A stretch of DNA of 64,000 nt from Phycisphaerae bacterium. GTDB taxonomy: Bacteria; Planctomycetota; Phycisphaerae; SM23-33. Position numbers and translations under genes: made by a program. Location of the stretch: contig JASLNT010000084.1 of assembly GCA_030745875.1 (NCBI GenBank), forward strand, positions 1 through 64,000, given 5' to 3'. Position 1 is the first letter of the stretch; every line of letters starts with the position of its first letter. Below, piece after piece: positions 49,175 through 57,523 of the stretch. The notes under the pieces were generated by a model. The model searched no databases and had not been told where the DNA came from. It worked only from the letters and a program-made list of their open reading frames with translations.

Positions 49175-51733
49175 TCATCTGACGAGTTTCTCAAACGGGA
49201 TCCACTTGGGCAGTCCGAGCTTCGGTTCTACTACTTTTCCTTTGGCCTGTTCTTCGATGTTAAGGTACGCCCCGTAGAAATTCGTGTTCGTGTCGATCCA
49301 GATGATGAACCGCCTGAGTTCCAGCGGAGTCAGCTTCACGTCGTGATGCCCGTCGGCCAGGTGCTTGTAGAGTTTGGAAACTCTCGCTCCGTCCTGCATG
49401 GGTATCGAGTAGCTTCGCCCGTTCCGGCTGATCGCTCCGTTGCCGCCCGCTTTGCCCCATCCGAGTTTGTGGAGGTTTGCAAACGCTTCCGACCACCCGT
49501 GCCTGCCGAACACATCGCCTCGCAGCGAGGGCGGTTTCTTGCCCTTGTGTTTCGGGTCGGCGAGTTTCTTCGAATGGCACGGTTGGCATTTCTTGTCGAT
49601 CACCGGTTGGACGAGCCTGGGGAAGGTAAGCGGGAACGTGCCCGTCGCCTCGGCGGCGATCTCCGAGGGTTTGCGTTTCAGTGCGATCGGGATCTTGCCC
49701 GCCCCTGCGCCGGTGATGGTTCCCTTGGACTCGTGGCATCCGATGCAGCTTAGCGTTTCGCCCGGGTGCACGTACGTCGCCGACCGCATCGTGTGGACCG
49801 ACAGGCCCTTTTCGTCGAGCAGTTGGAAGTAGACGCCCGCGCCGGTGGGGCAGCGGAAGTGCACCGATCCGTCGGATTCGACCGGTACGACACCCAGCAC
49901 CCCTCGCCCCAGCGACTGGGGGGCCAGTCCGATCATGGGCTTGGTGAGAAGGTAATTGGGCTTGGCGAAGATGTTGACAATCCGCATATGCGTCACTTTG
50001 ACGTCCTTTGGGATCGGGAACTCCGATTCGTACACGTTCATCACCGTTACGGTCCCATACGCCAGGTCCTTGTCGCTCATGGCGCCGGGGCGGTCCCTTT
50101 TCATCTGCGTGGTCTTGGACGGTATGACCGGCGGACGCTTGCGGGCCTTCAGCGGGATCGGATCGAGGCATCCGGTGCGGGAGTCGGGCAGGAAGATCGG
50201 TTCGCGGTTACCGAACGCGTCGATCAGGAATATTCCGTGCGATTTCTCGTCGGGATCCCAGACCGCCAGTGCGAAATGTTCATCGAGCGGCCAGGGCGAA
50301 CCGAAATGTTCGTTGCCTCGCTTACCGCTCCTGTGCTTTCTTCCGGGAACGCCCGGTGCGTCTTCCGATTCGGGGAAGCGGTCCATCGGCGTCAGTCGCT
50401 TGATCTGGGAGGTCGCCCGGTCGTCCTTGATGCGTTCGTCGATGATCACCAGCGAACCGTACGATTCGCCGTGGTGCGGGGCGGCGACCGATATGTAACG
50501 TCGGCTGCCGGGTATTGCTCGAATCGACAGCTCCATCCAGGGGCGCGATTCGCGCACCAGGGGATAGTTTCCGTGATAGCTTCTCGGGTCGCGCCCGTCG
50601 GGATAGCTTCGCCAGATGTGGTGTGCGATGTCCGAGTCGCGGTCCACGTAGTCCCAACGGGAGTAGACCAGCATCCCGTCGTTATCAACGCTCGGATGCC
50701 ATTCGTTCGTGTCGTGCCAGCTTATCGCAACGATATCCGAACCATCGGCGTTCATCTTGTGCTGCGTGCAGGTCGGGGCCCATCTCGATCCGCATCTCTG
50801 GTTGCCGCCTACGCGTTCGGAAACAAACACCATCGTCCCGTCGGGCATGAACACCGGGTCGTAATCGTTGTATCGCCCGTCGGTGAGTTGCTTGAGATTG
50901 CTTCCGTCGATGTCGGCGCTGAATATGTGGAATGTGCTCTCGGGGCGCCAGTGATACTGGTGGTAGTTTTTCGGTTTGGTGAGGCACTCTTTCAGCGACC
51001 AGTCCTGTCCGGTCCAGTCGAGTTTCTTGGCTGGAGTGCAGTCGGCTTCGGTGAACGCAAAGGCGAATCTCCCGGCGTTGTAGTCCAGGTCCAGCGCTAT
51101 AAACGATCCGGCGTCGGTGAGTTTCTTGCCTTTCAACCGCCCGCTGGTCACCGCGCCGCCCAGGGCGTTTACGAGCTTGGGCGAGTCGGTGAACGCGTTC
51201 TTGAGAATGTAAACCCCGCCGCTCTTTGAGGAGTTGAATCCCAGGTATTGATCCACCATATGCCTCTCGCCGCGGACCATTCGCTGACGCCTGAGGAAGA
51301 TAATGTCCGAGAAGTCCAGCAGCGGATTTTTCAGGACGATCTTCCTGCGCAGGGCGGCGAGCTTGTCGAACGTTTCCCGGGCGGTGAGCTTGTCGGACGG
51401 GTCGCATTTCCTGACCGCCGCCTCAAACGCTGCGACCTCGGCGGTGATGTTCGGGGCGTTCTTTACGCTCTTGAGATGCTTGACCAGCGCGCGGGTGCGG
51501 CGGATCAGTACGTCGGCGGGCGTCTTGTCGGCGTCGTCGATCAGTGCTGCGCCGTGCATCGCCTCTTTGGTGATCCGCGCCTTGTTGAGCTTCCCGCCTT
51601 TCCACATCTTCAACTGGCTGCTGATGTCTTTGAACTCCGTGGAGTAGTTCAGTGCGACCTGTGCGCCCGCATGGGACGCCGACCCGATCAACACCGCCGC
51701 GACAAACACGTACTTGAAGTATCGTTGGAGCAT
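49175..51733 (-). CDS. HzsA-related secreted dihaem protein
   Basis: AAAGGTG lies upstream of ATG 51733, which is preferred to the ATG five codons earlier. A signal peptide (VFVAAVLIGSASHAGA) is followed by a large body with PD40-like elements (GSNLKQLTDGRYNDYDPVFMPDGTMVFVSER). Two c-type haem sites are in the C-terminal third (CIGCHES and CQPCHSKK). The layout resembles proteins annotated as HzsA-related, after the hydrazine synthase alpha subunit of anammox planctomycetes. Many such homologues occur in non-anammox planctomycetes, and hydrazine synthesis is not implied. It is a periplasmic redox or binding protein, and its partner is unknown. Confidence 0.85.
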   Translation of the reverse strand: MLQRYFKYVFVAAVLIGSASHAGAQVALNYSTEFKDISSQLKMWKGGKLNKARITKEAMHGAALIDDADKTPADVLIRRTRALVKHLKSVKNAPNITAEVAAFEAAVRKCDPSDKLTARETFDKLAALRRKIVLKNPLLDFSDIIFLRRQRMVRGERHMVDQYLGFNSSKSGGVYILKNAFTDSPKLVNALGGAVTSGRLKGKKLTDAGSFIALDLDYNAGRFAFAFTEADCTPAKKLDWTGQDWSLKECLTKPKNYHQYHWRPESTFHIFSADIDGSNLKQLTDGRYNDYDPVFMPDGTMVFVSERVGGNQRCGSRWAPTCTQHKMNADGSDIVAISWHDTNEWHPSVDNDGMLVYSRWDYVDRDSDIAHHIWRSYPDGRDPRSYHGNYPLVRESRPWMELSIRAIPGSRRYISVAAPHHGESYGSLVIIDERIKDDRATSQIKRLTPMDRFPESEDAPGVPGRKHRSGKRGNEHFGSPWPLDEHFALAVWDPDEKSHGIFLIDAFGNREPIFLPDSRTGCLDPIPLKARKRPPVIPSKTTQMKRDRPGAMSDKDLAYGTVTVMNVYESEFPIPKDVKVTHMRIVNIFAKPNYLLTKPMIGLAPQSLGRGVLGVVPVESDGSVHFRCPTGAGVYFQLLDEKGLSVHTMRSATYVHPGETLSCIGCHESKGTITGAGAGKIPIALKRKPSEIAAEATGTFPLTFPRLVQPVIDKKCQPCHSKKLADPKHKGKKPPSLRGDVFGRHGWSEAFANLHKLGWGKAGGNGAISRNGRSYSIPMQDGARVSKLYKHLADGHHDVKLTPLELRRFIIWIDTNTNFYGAYLNIEEQAKGKVVEPKLGLPKWIPFEKLVR

Positions 51734-51818
51734 TTGCACACCTTTCATCTTTCGTTTAATCGATTATCTCTATTTGAGTCTCCGGGGTCAAAGGGTAACG
51801 GTCGTCCGCGGACGGGCG

Positions 51819-51834
51819 AATATAGTCTTGGAAC
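51819..51834 (+). promoter_or_regulatory. 16-nt motif AATATAGTCTTGGAAC, copy 1
   Basis: Identical 16-mers stand 86 nt before the thioredoxin-like gene (this copy) and 93 nt before the oxidoreductase gene (52936-52951). TATAGT inside it could be a -10 element, although no good -35 stands 17 nt upstream in either copy. Confidence 0.4.
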
Positions 51835-51919
51835 CCGTGACGCCTATCCGGTAGGATGTCCCGTTCGGCCGCAGGCGCTGCGATCGTTTTCCAAACGACC
51901 CACCGGAACGGAGCATTCA

Positions 51920-52879
51920 ATGAACACTATTAAGATGACGATTACCGCCGTCCTGATCCTGACGCTGACCGGTTCGGCCGCCCTGGCCGCCGGAGACGGT
52001 TGGGTCACCGATTTCGAGGCCGCCAAAGCCTCCGCCAAGACCAGCGGAAAATACATGCTGGTCGATTTCACCGGATCGGACTGGTGCGGATGGTGCATCA
52101 GGCTCAAGAAGGAAGTCTTCAGCCAGGACCACTTCAAGACCGAGGCTCCGAAGAACTTCATTCTCGTCGAACTGGATTTTCCTCGCGACAAGAGCAAGCT
52201 GACGCCCAAACTGATCGCCCAGAACAACAAGCTGAAGGAAAAATACTCCATCAGCGGCTACCCGACAATCTTCCTGATGGACGCCGAAGGCAAGGTCTTC
52301 GCAAAGACCGGATACCGCGCCGGCGGACCGGAAAAGTACGTCGAGCATCTGAACTCGCTGGTCAAGGGAAAGAAGGAGTTCGACAAGATGATCGCCCAGG
52401 CCGACAAGGCCAAAGGGCTCGCCAAAGCCAAACTTCTCGACAAGGCTCTCGACGCCATGCCCGATTCCGTCCGCAGATCCCGCACCGACCTGGTAAAGCA
52501 GATCACCGAACTGGACAAAGACAACAAGGCCGGTCTGAAGAACAAGTATGCGTTCCTGGCCGATATGGATGAACTTACGGCGATGCGCCCTCCTCGTACG
52601 CGAGTCCAGTCTGAAATCAAAGCGTTTGCAGACAAATGTCTGGCGAAGGTGGCCGCGATCGAGAAGAAGTATCCCGTAACCGGATCCGACAAGCAGAAGC
52701 TCCTCAGCCAGAAGGCGATGTACACGTTCTATTCGGGCGATCTCGCCGGGTCCAAGAAGATTCTCGAGACCGCTATCGCAATCGACGACAAATCCGAAGC
52801 GGCCCGCGGTATGAAACGTTCGCTGGCGTTTGTGAACAGTCGTCTGGACGCCGAGAAACCGAAAAAGAAGACCGACTGA
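51920..52879 (+). CDS. secreted thioredoxin-like protein (CGWC)
   Basis: ATG 51920 opens a signal peptide (MTITAVLILTLTGSAALAAG), and the longer frame upstream has no support. A thioredoxin fold follows with the active site SDWCGWCIRLKKEVF (cysteines near residues 57 and 60) and the cis-proline region YSISGYPTIFLMD. The C-terminal ~190 residues are lysine-rich helices with TPR-like character (SGDLAGSKKILETAIAIDDKSEAA). It probably reduces or isomerises disulfides in the periplasm, or assists cytochrome maturation. A haem protein is encoded divergently next to it. At 319 aa it is longer than simple thioredoxins because of the helical tail. Confidence 0.88.
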   Translation: MNTIKMTITAVLILTLTGSAALAAGDGWVTDFEAAKASAKTSGKYMLVDFTGSDWCGWCIRLKKEVFSQDHFKTEAPKNFILVELDFPRDKSKLTPKLIAQNNKLKEKYSISGYPTIFLMDAEGKVFAKTGYRAGGPEKYVEHLNSLVKGKKEFDKMIAQADKAKGLAKAKLLDKALDAMPDSVRRSRTDLVKQITELDKDNKAGLKNKYAFLADMDELTAMRPPRTRVQSEIKAFADKCLAKVAAIEKKYPVTGSDKQKLLSQKAMYTFYSGDLAGSKKILETAIAIDDKSEAARGMKRSLAFVNSRLDAEKPKKKTD

Positions 52880-52935
52880 TTCCATGCGATACGTCCCCTT
52901 TTTGTCGGCGCCGATTCCTTGTGTCAATCTGGTGA

Positions 52936-52951
52936 AATATAGTCTTGGAAC
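52936..52951 (+). promoter_or_regulatory. 16-nt motif AATATAGTCTTGGAAC, copy 2
   Basis: Identical to the 16-mer at 51819-51834 and placed at nearly the same distance (93 nt) before the start of the next gene. This suggests a shared promoter or regulator site for the two genes. Confidence 0.4.
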
Positions 52952-53043
52952 GTCCGTTTGGCAGGTTGTATACTGATATGCCCCATTCGATGCGGGCGTG
53001 CGACAGAGGCGTTAATAGGAAACATTCCTGAAAGGTTATAAGA

Positions 53044-54438
53044 ATGGAAAAGAAAACACACTCTTCATCCAACAGCATGGCCCGTCGTACTTTTCTGAAG
53101 GGCACGGTTGCTGCGGCGACTGTGGCCACCATCGTGCCGAGCCACGTTATCGCCAAGTCGAAAAACTCAAAAGCCAAAGGCGCCGCGCCGAGCGACAAGG
53201 TTAATCTCGCCATAGTCGGTTGCGCTGCTCGGGGCGGGAGCATAGGAGCATGGCACGCCAGTACGGGTCTGTGCAATGTTACGGCGCTGTGCGACGTAGA
53301 CGGACGCTCGCTGGACCGCGCGAGCGGAAAGTACAAGGGCGCCGCAAAGTTCCAGGACTTCCGCAAGATGTTCGACAAGGCGGGCAAGACCTTCGACGCG
53401 CTGACGATCGGCGTTCCGGACCACGCGCACTTCCCGATCTCGATGCTGGCGATGTCGCAGGGCAAACACATTTACGTCGAGAAACCCCTTGCACACACGT
53501 TCAATGAATGCGAACTGATGATCGCGGCGATGAATAAGTACAAAGTCGCCACGCAGATGGGCAACCAGGGCCATTCCGGCAACAACCCGATCCAGTTCAA
53601 GAGTTGGGTCAAGGCTGGAATCATCAAGGACATCACGAAAGTCGACGCCTGCATGAACAGCGGCCGCCGCTGGCATCCGTGGAAGTTCGACGAATGGCAG
53701 AGCGATCCGATGCCCGACACGATGGATTGGGACACCTGGCTGGGTACGGCTCCGGAGCATCCTTACAGCAGCAAGCTGCATCCGGGCAACTGGAGAAGCT
53801 GGTTCGAATATGGCGACGGAGCCTTCGGCGACTGGGGCCCGCACACGCTGGACACCATCCATCGCTACCTGGAATGCGGACTGCCCACCAAGACCACCGC
53901 GGTCAAGCTCGAAGGGCGCAGGAAACTCATCTTTCCGATGGCCTCGACGATCCGCTTCGACTTCCCGGCGCGCGGGAAGCATCCGGCGCTTGAGATCAAC
54001 TGGTACGACGGAACGAAGAACAAGCCCCCGCGCCCGGCTGACTTGGACAAGGGCAGGAACATTCCCAGATGCGGAAAGGTCATGTACGGTAAGGAACTGA
54101 ACTTCATCGGCGGTACGCACGGGGCGACGCTTTCGATCTTCCCGGACTCCAAGAGGAAGGATCTGGGCGATAAGCTGCCGCGGATCACCGAAAAGCAATC
54201 CAACCACGCACAGAACTTCCTGCTGTCGGCGATGGGCAAAGAGAAAACCCGTTCATCGTTCGACGTCTCCGGCGTTCTGACGCAGGTCTTCTGCCTGGGC
54301 TGCATCGCCCAGCGGCTTGGCGGCGAGCTTGAGTTCGACGCCAAGACCAAGCAGATCACCAACAATAAGATCGCCAATCAACTGCTGGTGGGCCCGCCCC
54401 CGCGCAAGGGATGGGAGCAGTATTACAAGATGGCGTAA
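53044..54438 (+). CDS. Tat-exported Gfo/Idh/MocA-family oxidoreductase
   Basis: The N-terminus carries a Tat signal (ARRTFLKGTVAAATVATIV, twin arginine at 14-15). The NAD(P)-binding Rossmann motif follows in KVNLAIVGCAARGG, with ALCDVDGRSLDRAS. The conserved lysine-containing IYVEKPLAHTFNE marks the Gfo/Idh/MocA family, whose members oxidise or epimerise sugars or act as glycosidases through NAD. Export by Tat implies that the folded, cofactor-loaded enzyme works in the periplasm, common in Planctomycetota. The substrate is unknown. A strong terminator lies 26 bp after the stop and is repeated twice downstream. TGAAAGGTTATAAG precedes ATG 53044. Confidence 0.93.
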   Translation: MEKKTHSSSNSMARRTFLKGTVAAATVATIVPSHVIAKSKNSKAKGAAPSDKVNLAIVGCAARGGSIGAWHASTGLCNVTALCDVDGRSLDRASGKYKGAAKFQDFRKMFDKAGKTFDALTIGVPDHAHFPISMLAMSQGKHIYVEKPLAHTFNECELMIAAMNKYKVATQMGNQGHSGNNPIQFKSWVKAGIIKDITKVDACMNSGRRWHPWKFDEWQSDPMPDTMDWDTWLGTAPEHPYSSKLHPGNWRSWFEYGDGAFGDWGPHTLDTIHRYLECGLPTKTTAVKLEGRRKLIFPMASTIRFDFPARGKHPALEINWYDGTKNKPPRPADLDKGRNIPRCGKVMYGKELNFIGGTHGATLSIFPDSKRKDLGDKLPRITEKQSNHAQNFLLSAMGKEKTRSSFDVSGVLTQVFCLGCIAQRLGGELEFDAKTKQITNNKIANQLLVGPPPRKGWEQYYKMA

Positions 54439-54464
54439 GCGACAAGTTCAGACGATCGATCAAT

Positions 54465-54506
54465 CCCGGGCTGCGGAGCCAAGAACTCCGCAGCCCGCGG
54501 TTTCTT
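54465..54506 (+). terminator. intrinsic terminator after the oxidoreductase gene (copy 1)
   Basis: CGGGCTGCGGAG pairs perfectly with CTCCGCAGCCCG across a CCAAGAA loop and is followed by CGGTTTCTT. The upstream flank TTCAGACGATCGATCAA recurs before copies 2 and 3. Confidence 0.8.
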
Positions 54507-54604
54507 CATGTGCGACGGATCAACATTCGACAGCCGGCAAGGTCCAGTCCAGCCATTCCAGCCGGCGTTACGTCATGAAGTGACAGACAGGCGCCTTTGG
54601 TTCA

Positions 54605-54804
54605 GGGCCGCAGGCCCGGCGCGAAAGTAGCCGGGGCCGGAAGGCCCCGGAAGGCATACTCTAATATCGTAGAGCCCCGAAGGGGCGACAGAAACCTGCA
54701 GTCCCAGCCCAATGCCTCTGTCGCCCCTTCGGGGCTCCGGAGTATATGATCATCTGTTCCGGGGCCTCCCGGCCCCGGCTATTGTCGCGCCGGCCCTTCG
54801 GGCC
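54605..54804. repeat. nested palindromic REP-like cluster
   Basis: Three nested pairs are visible. The inner pair, 54673-54692 with 54717-54736, is a perfect 20 bp. The middle pair, 54629-54650 with 54759-54780, matches at 21 of 22 bp. The outer pair, 54605-54623 with 54786-54804, is imperfect. Each arm is itself a GGCC- or GGGG-type hairpin. No gene lies inside. The design matches the palindrome at 40384-40551, although the sequence is different. Confidence 0.75.
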
Positions 54805-54895
54805 TGGACAAGACTTTTCAGACGATCAATCAACCGTGGGCTGCGGATATCAAGAACCGCAGCCCACAGTTTTTTGTACGGTCTTGCCTCCGCGG
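54759..54895. repeat. 137-bp direct repeat, copy A (contains terminator copy 2)
   Basis: The block 54759-54895 recurs at 54901-55037 with only a few differences, a period of 142 bp. It combines a REP-like hairpin (CCGGGGCC...), the flank TTCAGACGATCAATCAA and a terminator hairpin at about 54834-54876 (TGGGCTGCGG/CCGCAGCCCA plus six T). Confidence 0.85.
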
Positions 54896-54900
54896 CCGTC

Positions 54901-55037
54901 CCGGGGCCTTCCGGCCCTGGCTATTGTCGCGCCGGCCCTTCGGGTCTGGACAAGACTTTTCAGACGATCGATCAACCGCGGGCTGCGGATATCAAGAACC
55001 GCAGTCCACGGTTTTTTGTGCGGTCTTGCCTCCGCGG
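54901..55037. repeat. 137-bp direct repeat, copy B (contains terminator copy 3)
   Basis: The second copy of the block at 54759-54895. Its terminator hairpin at about 54976-55016 is slightly degraded (one mismatch and one wobble) but is still followed by six T. Transcription from the oxidoreductase gene would meet three terminators before the GH36-like gene. Confidence 0.85.
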
Positions 55038-55092
55038 GGCCGTGGGCGGTATTCTGGGGGGCTCGTGAACTCGCTGGATTGAAGGGTATGCT

Positions 55093-57510
55093 ATGAGTGT
55101 TGGATATCGTCTGGTCGCGATGTTGGCGGTTTTCTGTGTAGCTTCGGGCGTTTTGGCGGGGGCGGCTGCTGTCGAGGAGCTTGGCGGGAGTTGTTACCGT
55201 ATCGCCAACGATTCCCTGGGGCGCGTGCTTAGCGTTGAGAACGGGCGGCTGCGGACTGCGACAGTAGTCAATAAGCTCGCGGATACCAAGGCGGAGCCCG
55301 TTTCGTGCAACGAGTTTGAGTTGCGGATATCCCAGGGCGCGCACACCACCGGAACGGATGTTGTGCTGACGGCGGGGGATTTTCAGTTCAAGTCATCCAA
55401 GCAGTACGAGATCAAGGGCGGGAAGGGGATAGCGTTTGTTCTTCAGAACGCCAAACACAAGCTCACCGTCGAGGTTCGATACGAGCTTTGCGACAAGGAT
55501 TTCTACATCCGCAAGCAGTTGATCGTCACCTCGGGTAAGCCCGTTACGCTGGAGCGAATCGATGTAGAGTCTGTCGCACTTGAAGACGCATCCCAACCGT
55601 ACAAGATCAAGGCGATCTACGCGCGCGGGAAATGGAGCCCGGGGCTCGGCCAGCCGCTGTACACCACAAAAAGCGGAACGTTCTGGGGCGTTGAGTTCCC
55701 CGCGTCGTACAATTTCGTAACCGACAAGACGATGAAATGCGGATACCTCTGGGGGCGTCAGATCAAAGCGAACGCGCCCTACAAAACCTACAAGTCGGTC
55801 GTGGGCGTTTCCGACGATCCGAAGTTCAACACCGACGCGTTCTTTTCATATATCGATCGCATTCGCATCCGCCCGCTGCGACTGCAGACGCAGTACAACA
55901 GTTGGTTCGATTACGGGCGAGGCGTGAAGAAAGAATCGTTCCGTGACAGCATCAAGCTGATCCACAAGAAGCTCGTCACCGAGCGCGGGGTCAAGCCGCT
56001 CAAGGCGTATGTTATCGACGACGGTTGGCAGGACACAGGCAAGGACTGGACGCAGAAGACCTGGCTGGTTAACTCGAAATTCGACGGCGATTTCGCGACT
56101 TCTCTGGCGTCGACCAAAGCCGCCGATTCCAAACTGGGCCTGTGGATGAGCCCCGGCTGCCTGTTCGGGGCGTCGCGAGTTGTCAAACAGTATCGCGCCA
56201 AGGGCTTCGAAGCATTGGACAACTGGATGTCGCTGGCCGGTCCGAAGTATATGAAACTGCTGGAGGACCGTATGGTCGAACTGGCTGGAAAGGGTGTTTC
56301 GTACTTCAAACTCGACGGGCTGTTCGGGCATCTCAACACGCGCAACTTCGAACTGCATGGTGACAAATACGGTATTCCGCACATGCCCCAACTCAAGCTG
56401 GGCGACATGAAATCCGGGGACGCTGCGCTCAACAACGCGAAGTACGATGAGTTGAAGACCTATTACCTTGTCGCCGGAACTGAGCGCCTCATGCGCGTTT
56501 TCAGCAAGATGTCCCGCGCCAATCCGGATGTTTACATTGTGATCTCAAACGGGGCTTACTTGAGCCCCTGGTGGTTGATGCATATCGATTCGGTCTGGAT
56601 GATCAACGCCGGCGACGCCGCGGGCGGGTCGAACCGCACGCAGGAACTGGTCTATCGCGACGGGAAGTACTATCACATATGGACCAAAGAGCAAACGCAG
56701 TTTCCGATACACGCGATCTTCAATCACGAGCCGAAGAAGCGCAAGACCGGCGAGACCAAGGACGTGTTCCGAAAGTACCTGTACATGAACATGTCGCGCG
56801 GGACGGGGTTCATCGAACTGTACGTCAAGCCGGCCGTTCTGGGCGAATATGACTGGGACGTGCTGGCTGAGGGATTGCACTGGGCTCACGACGTTTTTCC
56901 GACGTTTAAGCGATCCCGCATGCACGGCGGCGATCCGAGAGCGGGCGAGGTCTACGGATACACCGCCTGGGTCGCCGATCGCGGATACGTGTCGATTCAC
57001 AATCCGTCGGGCGAGGCGAAGAAGTACAGCTTCACGCTCGATCGGGCCTTCGGTCTGCTTCCGGGCGAGGGGACGTTCAATCTGACATCACCGCTGTCGG
57101 ACAGTCTCGACGGGCTCGGGCGGAAGTACTCCGGCGGGGACAAGATATCGCTGGAGCTTAAACCGCGCGAGATCAGGATTTTGAACTTCGATAAGGGTGT
57201 CAAAGATTGGTCGGTGCTCAAGGCGCTGCAGACGCGGAACGAAGGCCCCAAACCGCCCCCGCCTCCCAAGCCGATAGGCGCCCACGCGATCCTGGGCGTG
57301 TGGGAATACAAGTTGGGGCGCACCGTCTGGACCCGCCAGTTCACCAAGGACGGATATTGCGTTCTGCGGCGGAACGGAAAGCATCACTGGAAAAAGCCGT
57401 TTACCGTTCAGAACGAGAAGACGGCGGATGTTGAAGGCGCCGGACGTCACGTTATCACCGACGCCAACACGTTAAGGATCGAAGGCAAGTACACCGCCAA
57501 GAGAAAATAA
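55093..57510 (+). CDS. secreted GH36-like alpha-galactosidase
   Basis: The 805-aa protein has a signal peptide (VAMLAVFCVASGVLAGAAA), an N-terminal beta-sandwich and a (beta/alpha)8 domain of clan GH-D. Key segments are YVIDDGWQDTGKDW, LGLWMSPGCLFG, VSYFKLDGLFGH (the aspartate is the expected nucleophile) and VWMINAGDAAGGSNRTQE (expected acid/base region). After a proline run near residue 720 there is a separate ~75-aa C-terminal domain (GVWEYKLGRTVWTRQFTKDG). It should release alpha-galactose or similar sugars from polysaccharides outside the cytoplasm. It is the first gene of the carbohydrate cluster, and the GH95 gene follows after 13 bp. Confidence 0.85.
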   Translation: MSVGYRLVAMLAVFCVASGVLAGAAAVEELGGSCYRIANDSLGRVLSVENGRLRTATVVNKLADTKAEPVSCNEFELRISQGAHTTGTDVVLTAGDFQFKSSKQYEIKGGKGIAFVLQNAKHKLTVEVRYELCDKDFYIRKQLIVTSGKPVTLERIDVESVALEDASQPYKIKAIYARGKWSPGLGQPLYTTKSGTFWGVEFPASYNFVTDKTMKCGYLWGRQIKANAPYKTYKSVVGVSDDPKFNTDAFFSYIDRIRIRPLRLQTQYNSWFDYGRGVKKESFRDSIKLIHKKLVTERGVKPLKAYVIDDGWQDTGKDWTQKTWLVNSKFDGDFATSLASTKAADSKLGLWMSPGCLFGASRVVKQYRAKGFEALDNWMSLAGPKYMKLLEDRMVELAGKGVSYFKLDGLFGHLNTRNFELHGDKYGIPHMPQLKLGDMKSGDAALNNAKYDELKTYYLVAGTERLMRVFSKMSRANPDVYIVISNGAYLSPWWLMHIDSVWMINAGDAAGGSNRTQELVYRDGKYYHIWTKEQTQFPIHAIFNHEPKKRKTGETKDVFRKYLYMNMSRGTGFIELYVKPAVLGEYDWDVLAEGLHWAHDVFPTFKRSRMHGGDPRAGEVYGYTAWVADRGYVSIHNPSGEAKKYSFTLDRAFGLLPGEGTFNLTSPLSDSLDGLGRKYSGGDKISLELKPREIRILNFDKGVKDWSVLKALQTRNEGPKPPPPPKPIGAHAILGVWEYKLGRTVWTRQFTKDGYCVLRRNGKHHWKKPFTVQNEKTADVEGAGRHVITDANTLRIEGKYTAKRK

Positions 57511-57523
57511 GAGGAGCACGAAT

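Noticed and set aside
49175-51733. Assignment as a true hydrazine synthase subunit
   Set aside because: No beta/gamma subunit genes or other anammox genes are nearby. Only relatedness can be claimed.
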